The position numbers and the translations under genes are program-made. This document shows, in pieces, positions 56,544-64,000 of a stretch of DNA of 64,000 nt. The stretch covers positions 124,001 to 188,000 of the forward strand of contig NZ_BNBD01000003.1 in assembly GCF_014654785.1 (NCBI RefSeq). The letters run 5' to 3'. Every line of letters starts with the position of its first letter. Position 1 is the stretch's first letter. Under the pieces are notes generated by a model, which was given only the letters and a program-made list of their open reading frames with translations, searched no databases and was not told the origin of the DNA. The stretch comes from Streptomyces mashuensis (GTDB taxonomy: Bacteria > Actinomycetota > Actinomycetes > Streptomycetales > Streptomycetaceae).

Positions 56544-57044
56544 ATGTCCAGCGAATACGCCAAACAGCTCGGGGCCAAGCTCCGTGCCATCCGCACCCAG
56601 CAGGGCCTCTCCCTCCACGGCGTGGAGGAGAAGTCCCAGGGGCGCTGGAAGGCCGTCGTGGTGGGTTCGTACGAGCGCGGCGACCGTGCCGTGACCGTGC
56701 AGCGCCTGGCCGAGCTGGCTGATTTCTACGGCGTGCCCGTGCAGGAGCTGCTGCCCGGCACCACGCCCGGCGGCGCCGCCGAGCCCCCGCCGAAGCTGGT
56801 CCTGGACCTGGAGCGCCTCGCCCACGTCCCGGCCGAGAAGGCGGGCCCGCTCCAGCGCTACGCCGCGACCATCCAGAGCCAGCGCGGCGACTACAACGGC
56901 AAGGTGCTCTCGATCCGCCAGGACGACCTGCGCACCCTGGCCGTGATCTACGACCAGTCGCCCTCGGTGCTCACCGAGCAGCTGATCAGCTGGGGCGTCC
57001 TGGACGCGGACGCGCGCCGCGCGGTCCAGCACGAAGAGGCCTGA
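56544..57044 (+). CDS. bldD: Developmental master repressor BldD
   Basis: 166 residues. XRE-type DNA-binding domain at about 6-75 (LGAKLRAIRTQQGLSLHGVE, VVVGSYERGDRAVTV). The C-terminal domain has the c-di-GMP signature Arg114-Gly-Asp116 and Arg125-Gln-Asp-Asp128 at exactly the positions known for S. coelicolor. Tetrameric c-di-GMP dimerises BldD to repress sporulation genes during vegetative growth. Own promoter, divergent from pyrR. Confidence 0.97.
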   Translation: MSSEYAKQLGAKLRAIRTQQGLSLHGVEEKSQGRWKAVVVGSYERGDRAVTVQRLAELADFYGVPVQELLPGTTPGGAAEPPPKLVLDLERLAHVPAEKAGPLQRYAATIQSQRGDYNGKVLSIRQDDLRTLAVIYDQSPSVLTEQLISWGVLDADARRAVQHEEA

Positions 57045-57070
57045 GCAGCGCCGGCCCGAGAAACGCCGTG

Positions 57071-57120
57071 AAAACCGCCTGGGGCGGGAAACCCGATGGT
57101 TTCCCGCCCCAGGCGGTTTT
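57071..57120. terminator. Bidirectional bldD / nusB terminator
   Basis: Perfect 23-bp stem with a 4-base loop and A4/T4 ends between the convergent bldD and nusB genes. Confidence 0.9.
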
Positions 57121-57125
57121 CCGTA

Positions 57126-57560
57126 TCAGTGGTTCTCGCGCCGCAGGCTGGGCTTGAGCTCCTTGAAACGGCCGAGCAGACCGTTGACGAAGGCGGGGGA
57201 CTCGTCGGTGGAGAACTCCTTCGCGAGCTGCACCGCCTCGTCGATCGCCACCGCGTCCGGGGTCTCGTCCTCCCAGATCAGCTCGTACGCGCCCAGGCGC
57301 ACGATGCTGCGGTCGGCGGCCGGCATCCGGTCGAGCTCCCAGTCCACCGCGTAGGTGCTGATGAGCTCGTCGATCCGGGCGACGTGCTCCGCGTAGCCCT
57401 CGACGAGCCGCATCGTGTACTCGTTGACCGGCGGCTGCCGGTCGTCGGACCGCGAGTGCCGGATCCAGTCCGCGAGGACGGTCTGCACGGTCGCCCCGCG
57501 CTGGTCGGCCTCGAACAGGATCTGGAAGGCGCGCTTACGGGCCTTGCTACGGGCAGCCAC
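57126..57560 (-). CDS. nusB: Transcription antitermination factor NusB
   Basis: 144 residues from GTG 57560. Starts ARSKARKRAFQILFEADQRG, with ILGAYEL-type RLGAYELIWEDETP and INEAVQLAK-type DEAVQLAKEFS helices. All-helical RNA-binding protein for rRNA antitermination with NusE. Two bases separate it from efp. Confidence 0.93.
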   Translation of the reverse strand: MAARSKARKRAFQILFEADQRGATVQTVLADWIRHSRSDDRQPPVNEYTMRLVEGYAEHVARIDELISTYAVDWELDRMPAADRSIVRLGAYELIWEDETPDAVAIDEAVQLAKEFSTDESPAFVNGLLGRFKELKPSLRRENH

Positions 57561-57562
57561 GG

Positions 57563-58129
57563 TTAGCTGTTCACCCGGCCGAGGTAATCACCGGTACGGG
57601 TGTCCACCTTGATCTTCTCACCCGTGGTGATGAAGAGCGGAACCTGGATCTCGTAGCCGGTCTCCAGCGTGGCGGGCTTCGAGCCACCGGTGGAGCGGTC
57701 GCCCTGGACGCCCGGCTCGGTGTGCGCGATGGTCAGCTCGACCGCGGCGGGGAGCTCGACGTAGAGGACGCTGCCCTCGTTCTGCGCGACGACGGCCTCG
57801 AAGCCCTCGATCAGGAAGTTGGCGGCGTCACCGACGGTCTTGCGGTCGATGTGCAGCTGGTCGTACGTGTCCATGTCCATGAACACGAAGTATTCGCCGT
57901 CCATGTACGAGAACTGCATACCGCGCTTGTCGACGTTGGCCGTCTCGACCTTGACGCCGGCGTTGAAGGTCTTGTCGACGACCTTGCCGGAGAGCACGTT
58001 CTTCAGCTTCGTACGGACGAAGGCGGGGCCCTTGCCGGGCTTGACGTGCTGGAACTCGACGACGGACCAGAGCTGGCCGCCTTCGAGCTTGAGCACCATG
58101 CCGTTCTTGAGGTCGTTCGTGGATGCCAC
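57563..58129 (-). CDS. efp: Translation elongation factor P
   Basis: 188 residues. KOW-like N-domain with [17 protein letters not shown]; the Lys in PGKG is the residue that reaches the peptidyl-transferase centre. C-terminal signature [20 protein letters not shown]. Relieves stalling at polyproline. Upstream of nusB. Confidence 0.95.
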   Translation of the reverse strand: MASTNDLKNGMVLKLEGGQLWSVVEFQHVKPGKGPAFVRTKLKNVLSGKVVDKTFNAGVKVETANVDKRGMQFSYMDGEYFVFMDMDTYDQLHIDRKTVGDAANFLIEGFEAVVAQNEGSVLYVELPAAVELTIAHTEPGVQGDRSTGGSKPATLETGYEIQVPLFITTGEKIKVDTRTGDYLGRVNS

Positions 58130-58179
58130 GGTTGCGGAATCTCCTGGACTGGTGGAACCAGAAAGTGCGGTGCGCCCCG

Positions 58180-59289
58180 CTAGAGGGCGAGCAGCTCTTT
58201 GGTCGTGATGGTGAGTAGCTCGGGTCCGCCGTCCGCCTCGGGGCGGACGACGAGCGTGTCATCGATCCGGACGCCGCCCCGCCCCGGGAGGTGGACCCCC
58301 GGATCTACGGTGACCGGCACGCAAGCGTCCAGTTTACCCATGGCCGACGGCGCCAGCCGAGGGTCCTCGTCGTTTTCGAGCCCCACGCCGTGGCCCGTCA
58401 CCGGGCCCAGCCGCTCGCCGTGGCCCGCCGACTCCAGTACCACCCGTGCCGCCCGGTCCACGTCCCGGCAGGCCGCGCCGGGCAGCAGCGCCTCCCGGCC
58501 GGCGCGCTGGGCCGCGAACACCAGCTCGTACAGCTCGATCTGCCAGTCGGCGGGCGAACTGCCGATCACGAACGTCCGGGCGATCTCGCTGCGGTAGCCC
58601 CGGTAGCAGGCGCCGAGGCAGACGCTCAGGAAGTCGCCCTCCTCCACCCGCCGGTCGGTGGGCACGTGCCCGGACCGGCCCGAGTGCGGCCCCGCGCCCA
58701 CGGACGTGGCGAAGGCCGGCGCGTCGGCGCCGTGGTCGATCAGCCGCCGCTCCAGCTCCAGCGCCAGATGCCGCTCGGTCCGCCCCACCAGGATCGACTC
58801 CAGCAGCTCCCCCAGCGCCTGGTCGGCGATCTCCGCCGCGATGCGCAGACAGGAGATCTCCTCGTCGTCCTTGACGACCCGCTGCTGCTCCACGGCCGGC
58901 CCCAGGTCGTCCAGGCGCAGCCGGGGCGCCACCGAGCCGAGGGCCCGGTGCCGGGCCACCGTCAGGTGGTGCTCCTCCACGGCCAGGGCCCGGGCCCCGG
59001 CCTCCGCGGCCCGTTCGGCGCCCGCCACCGCCGGGTCGCCCTCGGGCGAGGGCAGCACCAGCAACGGCAGGTCGTCGGCGGGCCGGCTGGTGCCGGTGAC
59101 GTCGGCCGCCGGGTCGGTCGGGCAGACCAGCAGGTCCTGCCGCGGGCCGAGCAGCAGCACGGCCCCGGCCGGGGCGCCGCCCGACAGATAGCGGACATTC
59201 GCGCCACCGGAGACCAGGGCGGCGTCACTGCCGGCCGCCGCGCACCGCTCACGGAGGAGGGAACGCCGTGCCGCGTACACCTCGGTCAT
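58180..59289 (-). CDS. M24 (aminopeptidase P-like) protein with altered metal-site residues
   Basis: 369 residues. Two-domain creatinase fold: N-domain ([17 protein letters not shown]) and a pita-bread domain with [56 protein letters not shown] and [17 protein letters not shown]. Usual metal ligands DxG...SD...H...EPG...RIED are here LG/C, SE, H, DPG and RIDD. Several ligand positions are conservatively or non-conservatively changed, so catalytic activity is uncertain. Neighbour of efp as in other Streptomyces. Confidence 0.75.
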   Translation of the reverse strand: MTEVYAARRSLLRERCAAAGSDAALVSGGANVRYLSGGAPAGAVLLLGPRQDLLVCPTDPAADVTGTSRPADDLPLLVLPSPEGDPAVAGAERAAEAGARALAVEEHHLTVARHRALGSVAPRLRLDDLGPAVEQQRVVKDDEEISCLRIAAEIADQALGELLESILVGRTERHLALELERRLIDHGADAPAFATSVGAGPHSGRSGHVPTDRRVEEGDFLSVCLGACYRGYRSEIARTFVIGSSPADWQIELYELVFAAQRAGREALLPGAACRDVDRAARVVLESAGHGERLGPVTGHGVGLENDEDPRLAPSAMGKLDACVPVTVDPGVHLPGRGGVRIDDTLVVRPEADGGPELLTITTKELLAL

Positions 59290-59358
59290 GGTTCCGAGCG
59301 TACGTTCGGCGGTCCGTTCCGGCCTGCCCAGGGAGCCGACCGGCGGACCGGCCGGGGT

Positions 59359-59994
59359 CTAGCGCGCCGGCACCGCGGTGAGGGAGCGGGCGACCGCCTC
59401 GTCCAGCAGCCGGGCCGTGGTGGCGACGTCCTGCTGCGAATTGTCGATGATCGGCAGCCCGGAGCCGTACCAGCCGGCCATCCGGCCGTGGATGCGGGCC
59501 ACCTCCTCGTCACCGAGCCGGCGGTTGCCCGTGCGCTCCGCGTTGCGCTCCAGGACCACCTCCAGGCCCGGCAGCAGCACCACCGGCAGCAGACCGGGGC
59601 CCACGTGCCGCTTCCAGCCGCCCAGGCCCACCACGGGCCGGTCGGGGAACACGGCGTCGTCGATGATGCAGGAGATGCCGTTGGCCAGGAAGTTCCGGGC
59701 GGCGAAGCCGCAGGTGCGGCGGGCCAGCCGGTACTGCGCCTCGGACCGCTCGTCCCAGCCGGACTGCGGATTGGCGAAGCCCGACCGCACCCACTCGCGG
59801 ACGTCGTCCAGGCTGACGTGGGCGGTGGGGACCCGGCGGGTGTCGGCCCAGTACCGGGCGACGGTGGTCTTCCCCGCCCCGGCCGGACCGATGAGCAGCA
59901 CCGCCACCGCGGCGGTGCTGGGGTCGGGCGGGGGTACGGCCGGCATCGGGGGGTGGGGTGGCGGGGGCACCGGCGGTCCCACGGGGTGCTGCAT
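59359..59994 (-). CDS. P-loop kinase-like ATP-binding protein
   Basis: 211 residues from ATG 59994; a longer start at 60042 has no better site. Pro-rich N-terminus, then Walker A GPAGAGKTTVAR at about 36-47, and CIIDDAVFP in the Walker B region with an R-rich lid (ERNAERTGNRRLGDEEVAR). Resembles small adenylate- or polynucleotide-kinase-like proteins. Sits between aroQ and the M24 gene. Substrate unknown. Confidence 0.7.
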   Translation of the reverse strand: MQHPVGPPVPPPPHPPMPAVPPPDPSTAAVAVLLIGPAGAGKTTVARYWADTRRVPTAHVSLDDVREWVRSGFANPQSGWDERSEAQYRLARRTCGFAARNFLANGISCIIDDAVFPDRPVVGLGGWKRHVGPGLLPVVLLPGLEVVLERNAERTGNRRLGDEEVARIHGRMAGWYGSGLPIIDNSQQDVATTARLLDEAVARSLTAVPAR

Positions 59995-60117
59995 CCTGTG
60001 GCACGCTCCGTCTCGTACGGCGGTTTCTGCGAGGCGCGCCACGGCGGGACCGGACCCGGCACACGGCGGCGCGGCCAGGGAGCGTACCCCGAGCCGCCCG
60101 CCCGCCCAACGCCCGGC

Positions 60118-60579
60118 TCAGCCCCGGAGTTCCTCCGCCAGCGCGCGCAGCGCCAGCCGGTAGGAGCCGATGCCGAAGCCGGCCACCGTGCCGCTGGCCA
60201 CGGCCGCGATCACCGAGGTGTGCCGGAACTCCTCGCGCGCGTACGGGTTCGAGATGTGCACCTCGATCAGCGGCGCCGTGCGCTGCGCCGCCGCGTCCCG
60301 CATCGCGTACGAGTAGTGGGTGAACGCGCCGGGGTTGATCACGACGGGCAGCGAGCCGTCGGCGGCCTCGTGCAGCCAGCGCACCAGCTCGCCCTCGTCG
60401 TTGGTCTCCCGGACCTCCACCGCGAAACCCAGCTCGGCACCGAGCCGGGTGCACTCCTCGACCAGGCCCTTGTAGGACGTCGAGCCGTACACGTCCGGTT
60501 CCCGGGAGCCGAGACGGCCCAGGTTGGGCCCGTTGAGGACCAGCACCCTGCGCGGGCTCACACCGCTCACGCCGCTCAT
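60118..60579 (-). CDS. aroQ: 3-dehydroquinate dehydratase, type II
   Basis: 153 residues; ATG overlaps the aroB stop. [17 protein letters not shown] with the catalytic Arg and Tyr, [16 protein letters not shown] and [17 protein letters not shown] with the catalytic His. Third step of the shikimate pathway. Confidence 0.93.
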   Translation of the reverse strand: MSGVSGVSPRRVLVLNGPNLGRLGSREPDVYGSTSYKGLVEECTRLGAELGFAVEVRETNDEGELVRWLHEAADGSLPVVINPGAFTHYSYAMRDAAAQRTAPLIEVHISNPYAREEFRHTSVIAAVASGTVAGFGIGSYRLALRALAEELRG

Positions 60580-61667
60580 GCCGCGATCTCGGCGTGGGCG
60601 GCCAGCAGCATCGCCGGGTCCGGGCTCTCCAGCACGGCGGGCCGCGCCAGGCCGTCGAGGACGATGAAGCGCAGCCGGTCGCCGCGCGACTTCTTGTCGA
60701 CCTTCATCGTCTCCAGCAGCCGCGGCCACTGGTCGCCCCGGTAGGTCACCGGCAGGCCCACCGACTCCAGGACCGCCCGGTGCCGGTCGGCGGTGGCGTC
60801 GTCCAGGCGGCCGGCGATACGCCCCAGCTCGGCGGCGAAGACCATGCCGACGGAGACGGCCGCGCCGTGCCGCCAGTTGTACCGCTCGTTCTTCTCGATG
60901 GCGTGGGCCAGGGTGTGGCCGTAGTTGAGGATCTCCCGCAGGCCCGACTCCTTGAGGTCGGAGGAGACCACCTCGGCCTTGACCCGGATCGCCCGCTCGA
61001 TCAGCTCGGACGTGTGCGGGCCCTGCGGCGTGCGGGCCCCCTCCGGGTCGGACTCGATCAGGTCGAGGATCACCGGGTCGGCGATGAAACCGGCCTTGAT
61101 GACCTCGGCGAGCCCGCTCACATAGTCGTTCACCGGCAGCGACTCCAGCGCCGCCAGGTCGCACAGCACCCCGGCCGGCGGGTGGAAGGCACCCACCAGG
61201 TTCTTGCCCTCGGCCGTGTTGATGCCGGTCTTGCCGCCGACGGCGGCGTCGACCATGCCCAGCACGGTGGTGGGCACCGCGATCCAGCGCACCCCGCGCA
61301 GCCAGGTGGCCGCGACGAAGCCCGCCAGGTCGGTGGTGGCGCCGCCGCCCACGCCGACGATCACGTCGGTGCGGGTGAACTTCGACTGGCCCAGCGCCTT
61401 CCAGCAGTAGGCGGCGACCTCCGCGGTCTTGGCCTCCTCGGCGTTGGGCAGCTGGATGCCGATGGCCTCGTAGCCCTGCTGCGCCAGGTCCTCCCGGAAC
61501 ACCTCGCCGGTGGGCGCGAGCGCCTCGGGGTACAGCACGGCGACCCGCTTGGCCTCCGGGCCGACGAGGGCGCCCAGCTCACCGAGCATCCTGCGGCCGA
61601 TCAGCACCTCGTACGGGTCGGTGCCCGCGCTGCCGGCGACCGGGATGCGGGTGATGGCGTCGGTCAT
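60576..61667 (-). CDS. aroB: 3-dehydroquinate synthase
   Basis: 363 residues. NAD-binding [39 protein letters not shown], and [16 protein letters not shown] with zinc ligands. Converts DAHP to 3-dehydroquinate. Seven bases from aroK. Confidence 0.94.
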   Translation of the reverse strand: MTDAITRIPVAGSAGTDPYEVLIGRRMLGELGALVGPEAKRVAVLYPEALAPTGEVFREDLAQQGYEAIGIQLPNAEEAKTAEVAAYCWKALGQSKFTRTDVIVGVGGGATTDLAGFVAATWLRGVRWIAVPTTVLGMVDAAVGGKTGINTAEGKNLVGAFHPPAGVLCDLAALESLPVNDYVSGLAEVIKAGFIADPVILDLIESDPEGARTPQGPHTSELIERAIRVKAEVVSSDLKESGLREILNYGHTLAHAIEKNERYNWRHGAAVSVGMVFAAELGRIAGRLDDATADRHRAVLESVGLPVTYRGDQWPRLLETMKVDKKSRGDRLRFIVLDGLARPAVLESPDPAMLLAAHAEIAA

Positions 61668-61674
61668 GCGTTCC

Positions 61675-62220
61675 TCACTGCGGGGTGTCGGTGGCGTCGG
61701 GGGTGGCGGCCGGGGCCAGCCGCAGCGCCGCCATCACGGCGTCGGCGACCTCGGCCGGGGTGCGGCCGGCGGTGGCCACGACGGCCGTGGCCACCTCGGT
61801 GTACAGCGGGCGGCGCTGCTCCATCAGCTCCCGCCAGCGCTTGCGCGGGTTGACGGCCAGCAGCGGCCGCGGGGCGTCCAGGCCCACCCGGTGGACGGCG
61901 TCGGCCAGGTCGACGTCGAGGAAGACGACGGGCAGGCCCTTCAGGAGGGCCCGGGTGCCGGCGTCCATGACGGCGCCGCCGCCGAGGGCGAGCACCCCGG
62001 GGTGCCCGGCCACGGCGGCCCGCACGGCCTGCCGCTCCAGCTCGCGGAAGTGCGGCTCGCCCTCGTCGAGGAAGATCTCGGGGATGGGCTTGCCGGCGGT
62101 GCGCTCGATGTCGGCGTCGGTGTCGCGGTAGCCGGTGCCCAGCCGCTGGGCGAGCAGGGCACCGACCGTCGACTTGCCCGCTCCGGGCGGGCCGACCAGG
62201 ACGGCGAGCGGCGGTGTCAC
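61675..62220 (-). CDS. aroK: Shikimate kinase
   Basis: 181 residues; GTG overlaps the aroC stop (GTGA). P-loop [23 protein letters not shown], substrate-binding RELERQAV and [11 protein letters not shown], lid [15 protein letters not shown]. Phosphorylates shikimate. Confidence 0.93.
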   Translation of the reverse strand: MTPPLAVLVGPPGAGKSTVGALLAQRLGTGYRDTDADIERTAGKPIPEIFLDEGEPHFRELERQAVRAAVAGHPGVLALGGGAVMDAGTRALLKGLPVVFLDVDLADAVHRVGLDAPRPLLAVNPRKRWRELMEQRRPLYTEVATAVVATAGRTPAEVADAVMAALRLAPAATPDATDTPQ

Positions 62221-63401
62221 CGGATCGCCAGGTTCTCGAGGTAGCCGCGGACGTTGCGGCGGGTCTCGGCGACGCTGTCGCCGCCGAACTTCTCCACCAC
62301 GGCGTCGGCCAGCACCAGCGCGACCATGGCCTCGGCCACGATGCCCGCGGCGGGCACGGCGCACACGTCGGAGCGCTGGTGGTGCGCCTGGGCCGGCTCG
62401 CCGGTGGTGACGTCCACGGTGCGCAGGGCGCGCGGGACGGTGGCGATGGGCTTCATGGCGGCGCGGACGCGCAGCAGCTCACCGGTGGTCAGGCCGCCCT
62501 CGGTGCCGCCGGAGCGGCCGGAGGAGCGGCGGATGCCGTCCTCGGTGGGGACGATCTCGTCGTGCGCCTGGGAGCCGGGCACCCGGGCCAGCTCGAAGCC
62601 GTCGCCGACCTCGACGCCCTTGATCGCCTGAATGCCCATCAGCGCGGCGGCCAGGCGGGCGTCCAGACGGCGGTCCCAGTGGACGTGCGAGCCGAGGCCG
62701 ACGGGCACGCCGTAGGCCAGCACCTCGACGACACCGCCGAGGGTGTCGCCGTCCTTGTGGGCCTGGTCGATCTCGGCGACCATCGCCGCGCTCGCGGCCT
62801 CGTCGAGGCAGCGCACCGGGTCGGCGTCGAGCTTCTCGACGTCGGCGGGGGTGGGGTACACGCCGTAGGGAGCCTTGGCGGAGGCCAGCTCGACGACGTG
62901 CGAGACGATCTCGATGCCGGCGGCCTCCTTGAGGAAGGACCGGGCGACGGCACCGAGGGCCACGCGGGCGGCGGTCTCACGCGCGGAGGCGCGCTCCAGC
63001 ACCGGCCGGGCCTCGTCGAAACCGTACTTCTGCATGCCGGCCAGGTCGGCGTGGCCGGGCCGGGGGCGGGTCAGCGGGGCGTTGCGGGCCAGCTCGGCGA
63101 GTTCCGCCGGGTCGACCGGGTCGGCCGCCATGACCTGCTCCCACTTGGGCCACTCGGTGTTGCCCACCATGACCGCGACCGGGGAGCCGAGGGAGAGGCC
63201 GTGCCGCACGCCGCCGAGGAAGGTGACCTCGTCGCGCTCGAACTTCATGCGGGCGCCGCGACCATAGCCCAGCCGCCGCCGCGCGAGGTGGTCGGCCACC
63301 ATGTCGGTGGTGACCGGAACGCCGGCGGGAAGTCCCTCCAGCGTCGCGACGAGTGCGGGGCCGTGCGACTCCCCCGCGGTCAGCCAGCGCAACCTGCTCA
63401 A
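62217..63401 (-). CDS. aroC: Chorismate synthase
   Basis: 394 residues from TTG 63401, 5 bases after [20 protein letters not shown] start, [30 protein letters not shown] and [20 protein letters not shown]/substrate loops. Makes chorismate from EPSP. Confidence 0.95.
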   Translation of the reverse strand: MSRLRWLTAGESHGPALVATLEGLPAGVPVTTDMVADHLARRRLGYGRGARMKFERDEVTFLGGVRHGLSLGSPVAVMVGNTEWPKWEQVMAADPVDPAELAELARNAPLTRPRPGHADLAGMQKYGFDEARPVLERASARETAARVALGAVARSFLKEAAGIEIVSHVVELASAKAPYGVYPTPADVEKLDADPVRCLDEAASAAMVAEIDQAHKDGDTLGGVVEVLAYGVPVGLGSHVHWDRRLDARLAAALMGIQAIKGVEVGDGFELARVPGSQAHDEIVPTEDGIRRSSGRSGGTEGGLTTGELLRVRAAMKPIATVPRALRTVDVTTGEPAQAHHQRSDVCAVPAAGIVAEAMVALVLADAVVEKFGGDSVAETRRNVRGYLENLAIR

Positions 63402-63500
63402 CGGTGCTCCTCAGTGCTTCGGCATGCGAAATGCTGCCTCGATCCTCCCACGTCCGCGGCGCTCGTCCGGCCCGGCGTCCACGGTGTGGACCCCGTCGTC

Positions 63501-64000
63501 TCAGTGGCCGCGGGCCGCCAGCGCCGCCTCGCCCGCCGTGCGCATCGCGGCCAGCGGGGCCGGGCGCCGGCCGGTCATCAGCTCCACCTGGAGCACCGCC
63601 TGGTGGACCAGCAGGTCGAGGCCGCCCAGGAGGGTGCCGCCGCGGGCGGCCCAGGCGGCGGCCAGCGGGGTGGGCCAGGGCTCGTAGAGGACGTCGAAGA
63701 GCGTGCCGGGGCGGCCGGGCACCGCACCGGTCAGGGCGTCGGTGGCACCGGCGGGGGTGGTGGCGATCACCAGGGGCGCGGCGAGGGCCTCGCCGGCCCG
63801 CGCCCAGTCCTCGGTGCGGACGGGGACGCCGAGCCGTTCGCCCCACTGCCGCATCTCGGCGGCGCGGGCGGCGCTGCGCACGTAGACGGTGACGTCCTCG
63901 GCGCCCAGGCGGCCGAGCGCGGCCAGTGCGGAGGAGGCGGTGGCGCCGGCGCCCAGGACGGCGGCGGAGCCGGCCGACTCCACGCCGCGCTCGCGCAGCG
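63501..64000 (-). CDS. aroE: Shikimate dehydrogenase, 5' end outside window
   Basis: The last ~166 codons. The frame is open to the window edge. NADP-binding AAVLGAGATASSALAAL, VTVYVRSAARAAE, VIATTPAGATD, LFDVLYEPWPTPL and GLDLLVHQAVLQ are the C-terminal signatures of AroE. Reduces 3-dehydroshikimate. Same direction as aroC, about 100 bases upstream. Confidence 0.9.
   Translation of the reverse strand, partial: LRERGVESAGSAAVLGAGATASSALAALGRLGAEDVTVYVRSAARAAEMRQWGERLGVPVRTEDWARAGEALAAPLVIATTPAGATDALTGAVPGRPGTLFDVLYEPWPTPLAAAWAARGGTLLGGLDLLVHQAVLQVELMTGRRPAPLAAMRTAGEAALAARGH

Overview
The window is high-GC actinobacterial DNA, almost certainly Streptomyces. The evidence is the codon bias, a BldD with its c-di-GMP motif, the actinobacterial integration host factor, the XRE-DUF5753/DUF397 pair, GTG/TTG starts, and a core gene order (rpe-rsmB-fmt-priA-metK-coaBC-rpoZ-gmk-ihf-pyrF-pyrD-carB-carA-pyrC-pyrB-pyrR-bldD-nusB-efp-aro) that I recall from the S. 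coelicolor chromosome. 

Bases 1 to about 22,843 read as the right part of an integrated temperate actinophage or phage-like element whose left part lies outside the window. Rightward late genes come first (three paralogous tail-tip or fibre proteins, a small coiled-coil membrane protein, a CHAP-LysM endolysin, a holin-like protein). A leftward early block of short, translationally coupled genes follows (4.2-11.8 kb: a DUF3987-like replication protein, zinc-knuckle peptides, the anti-restriction protein ArdA). A sigma70-type promoter near 12.0 kb with a ~220-nt leader faces this block. Next comes cargo: an Lsr2 homologue, a coupled radical-SAM / GHMP-kinase / hexose-phosphate-mutase operon (13.0-16.9 kb), an XRE-DUF397 pair, a 44-residue peptide coupled to an isoaspartyl-methyltransferase-like enzyme, and an intact NCS2 nucleobase permease. 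The element ends inside a second permease gene, whose 5' part is missing. The element therefore appears to have disrupted a permease gene while carrying a homologue of it. Six near-identical AT-rich sites (consensus TGAATGAATTAATC) from 2.5 kb to 22.4 kb resemble dispersed repressor sites and tie cargo and phage genes into one regulatory unit.

From 22.8 to 35 kb is ordinary accessory or transitional chromosome: a DUF5995 protein, a lysine 2-monooxygenase / 5-aminovaleramidase pair (davB-davA type), an M4 metallopeptidase, an Lrp regulator, a GNAT acetyltransferase, a cationic amino-acid permease with a lysine-rich tail, GuaB1 and a SorC-type regulator.

From 35 kb to the end is core metabolism, nearly all on the minus strand: rpe, rsmB, fmt, priA, metK, coaBC, rpoZ, gmk, ihf, a pyrD-pyrF unit, and a pyrR-pyrB-pyrC-PH protein-carA-carB unit with a probable PyrR-binding leader RNA. 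bldD, divergent from pyrR, has a BldD-box-like site in its own promoter. Finally there is an aroE-aroC-aroK-aroB-aroQ-ATPase-peptidase-efp-nusB run, with aroE cut by the window edge. Gene boundaries use overlap and Shine-Dalgarno evidence where visible; functions of most small phage genes are unknown.
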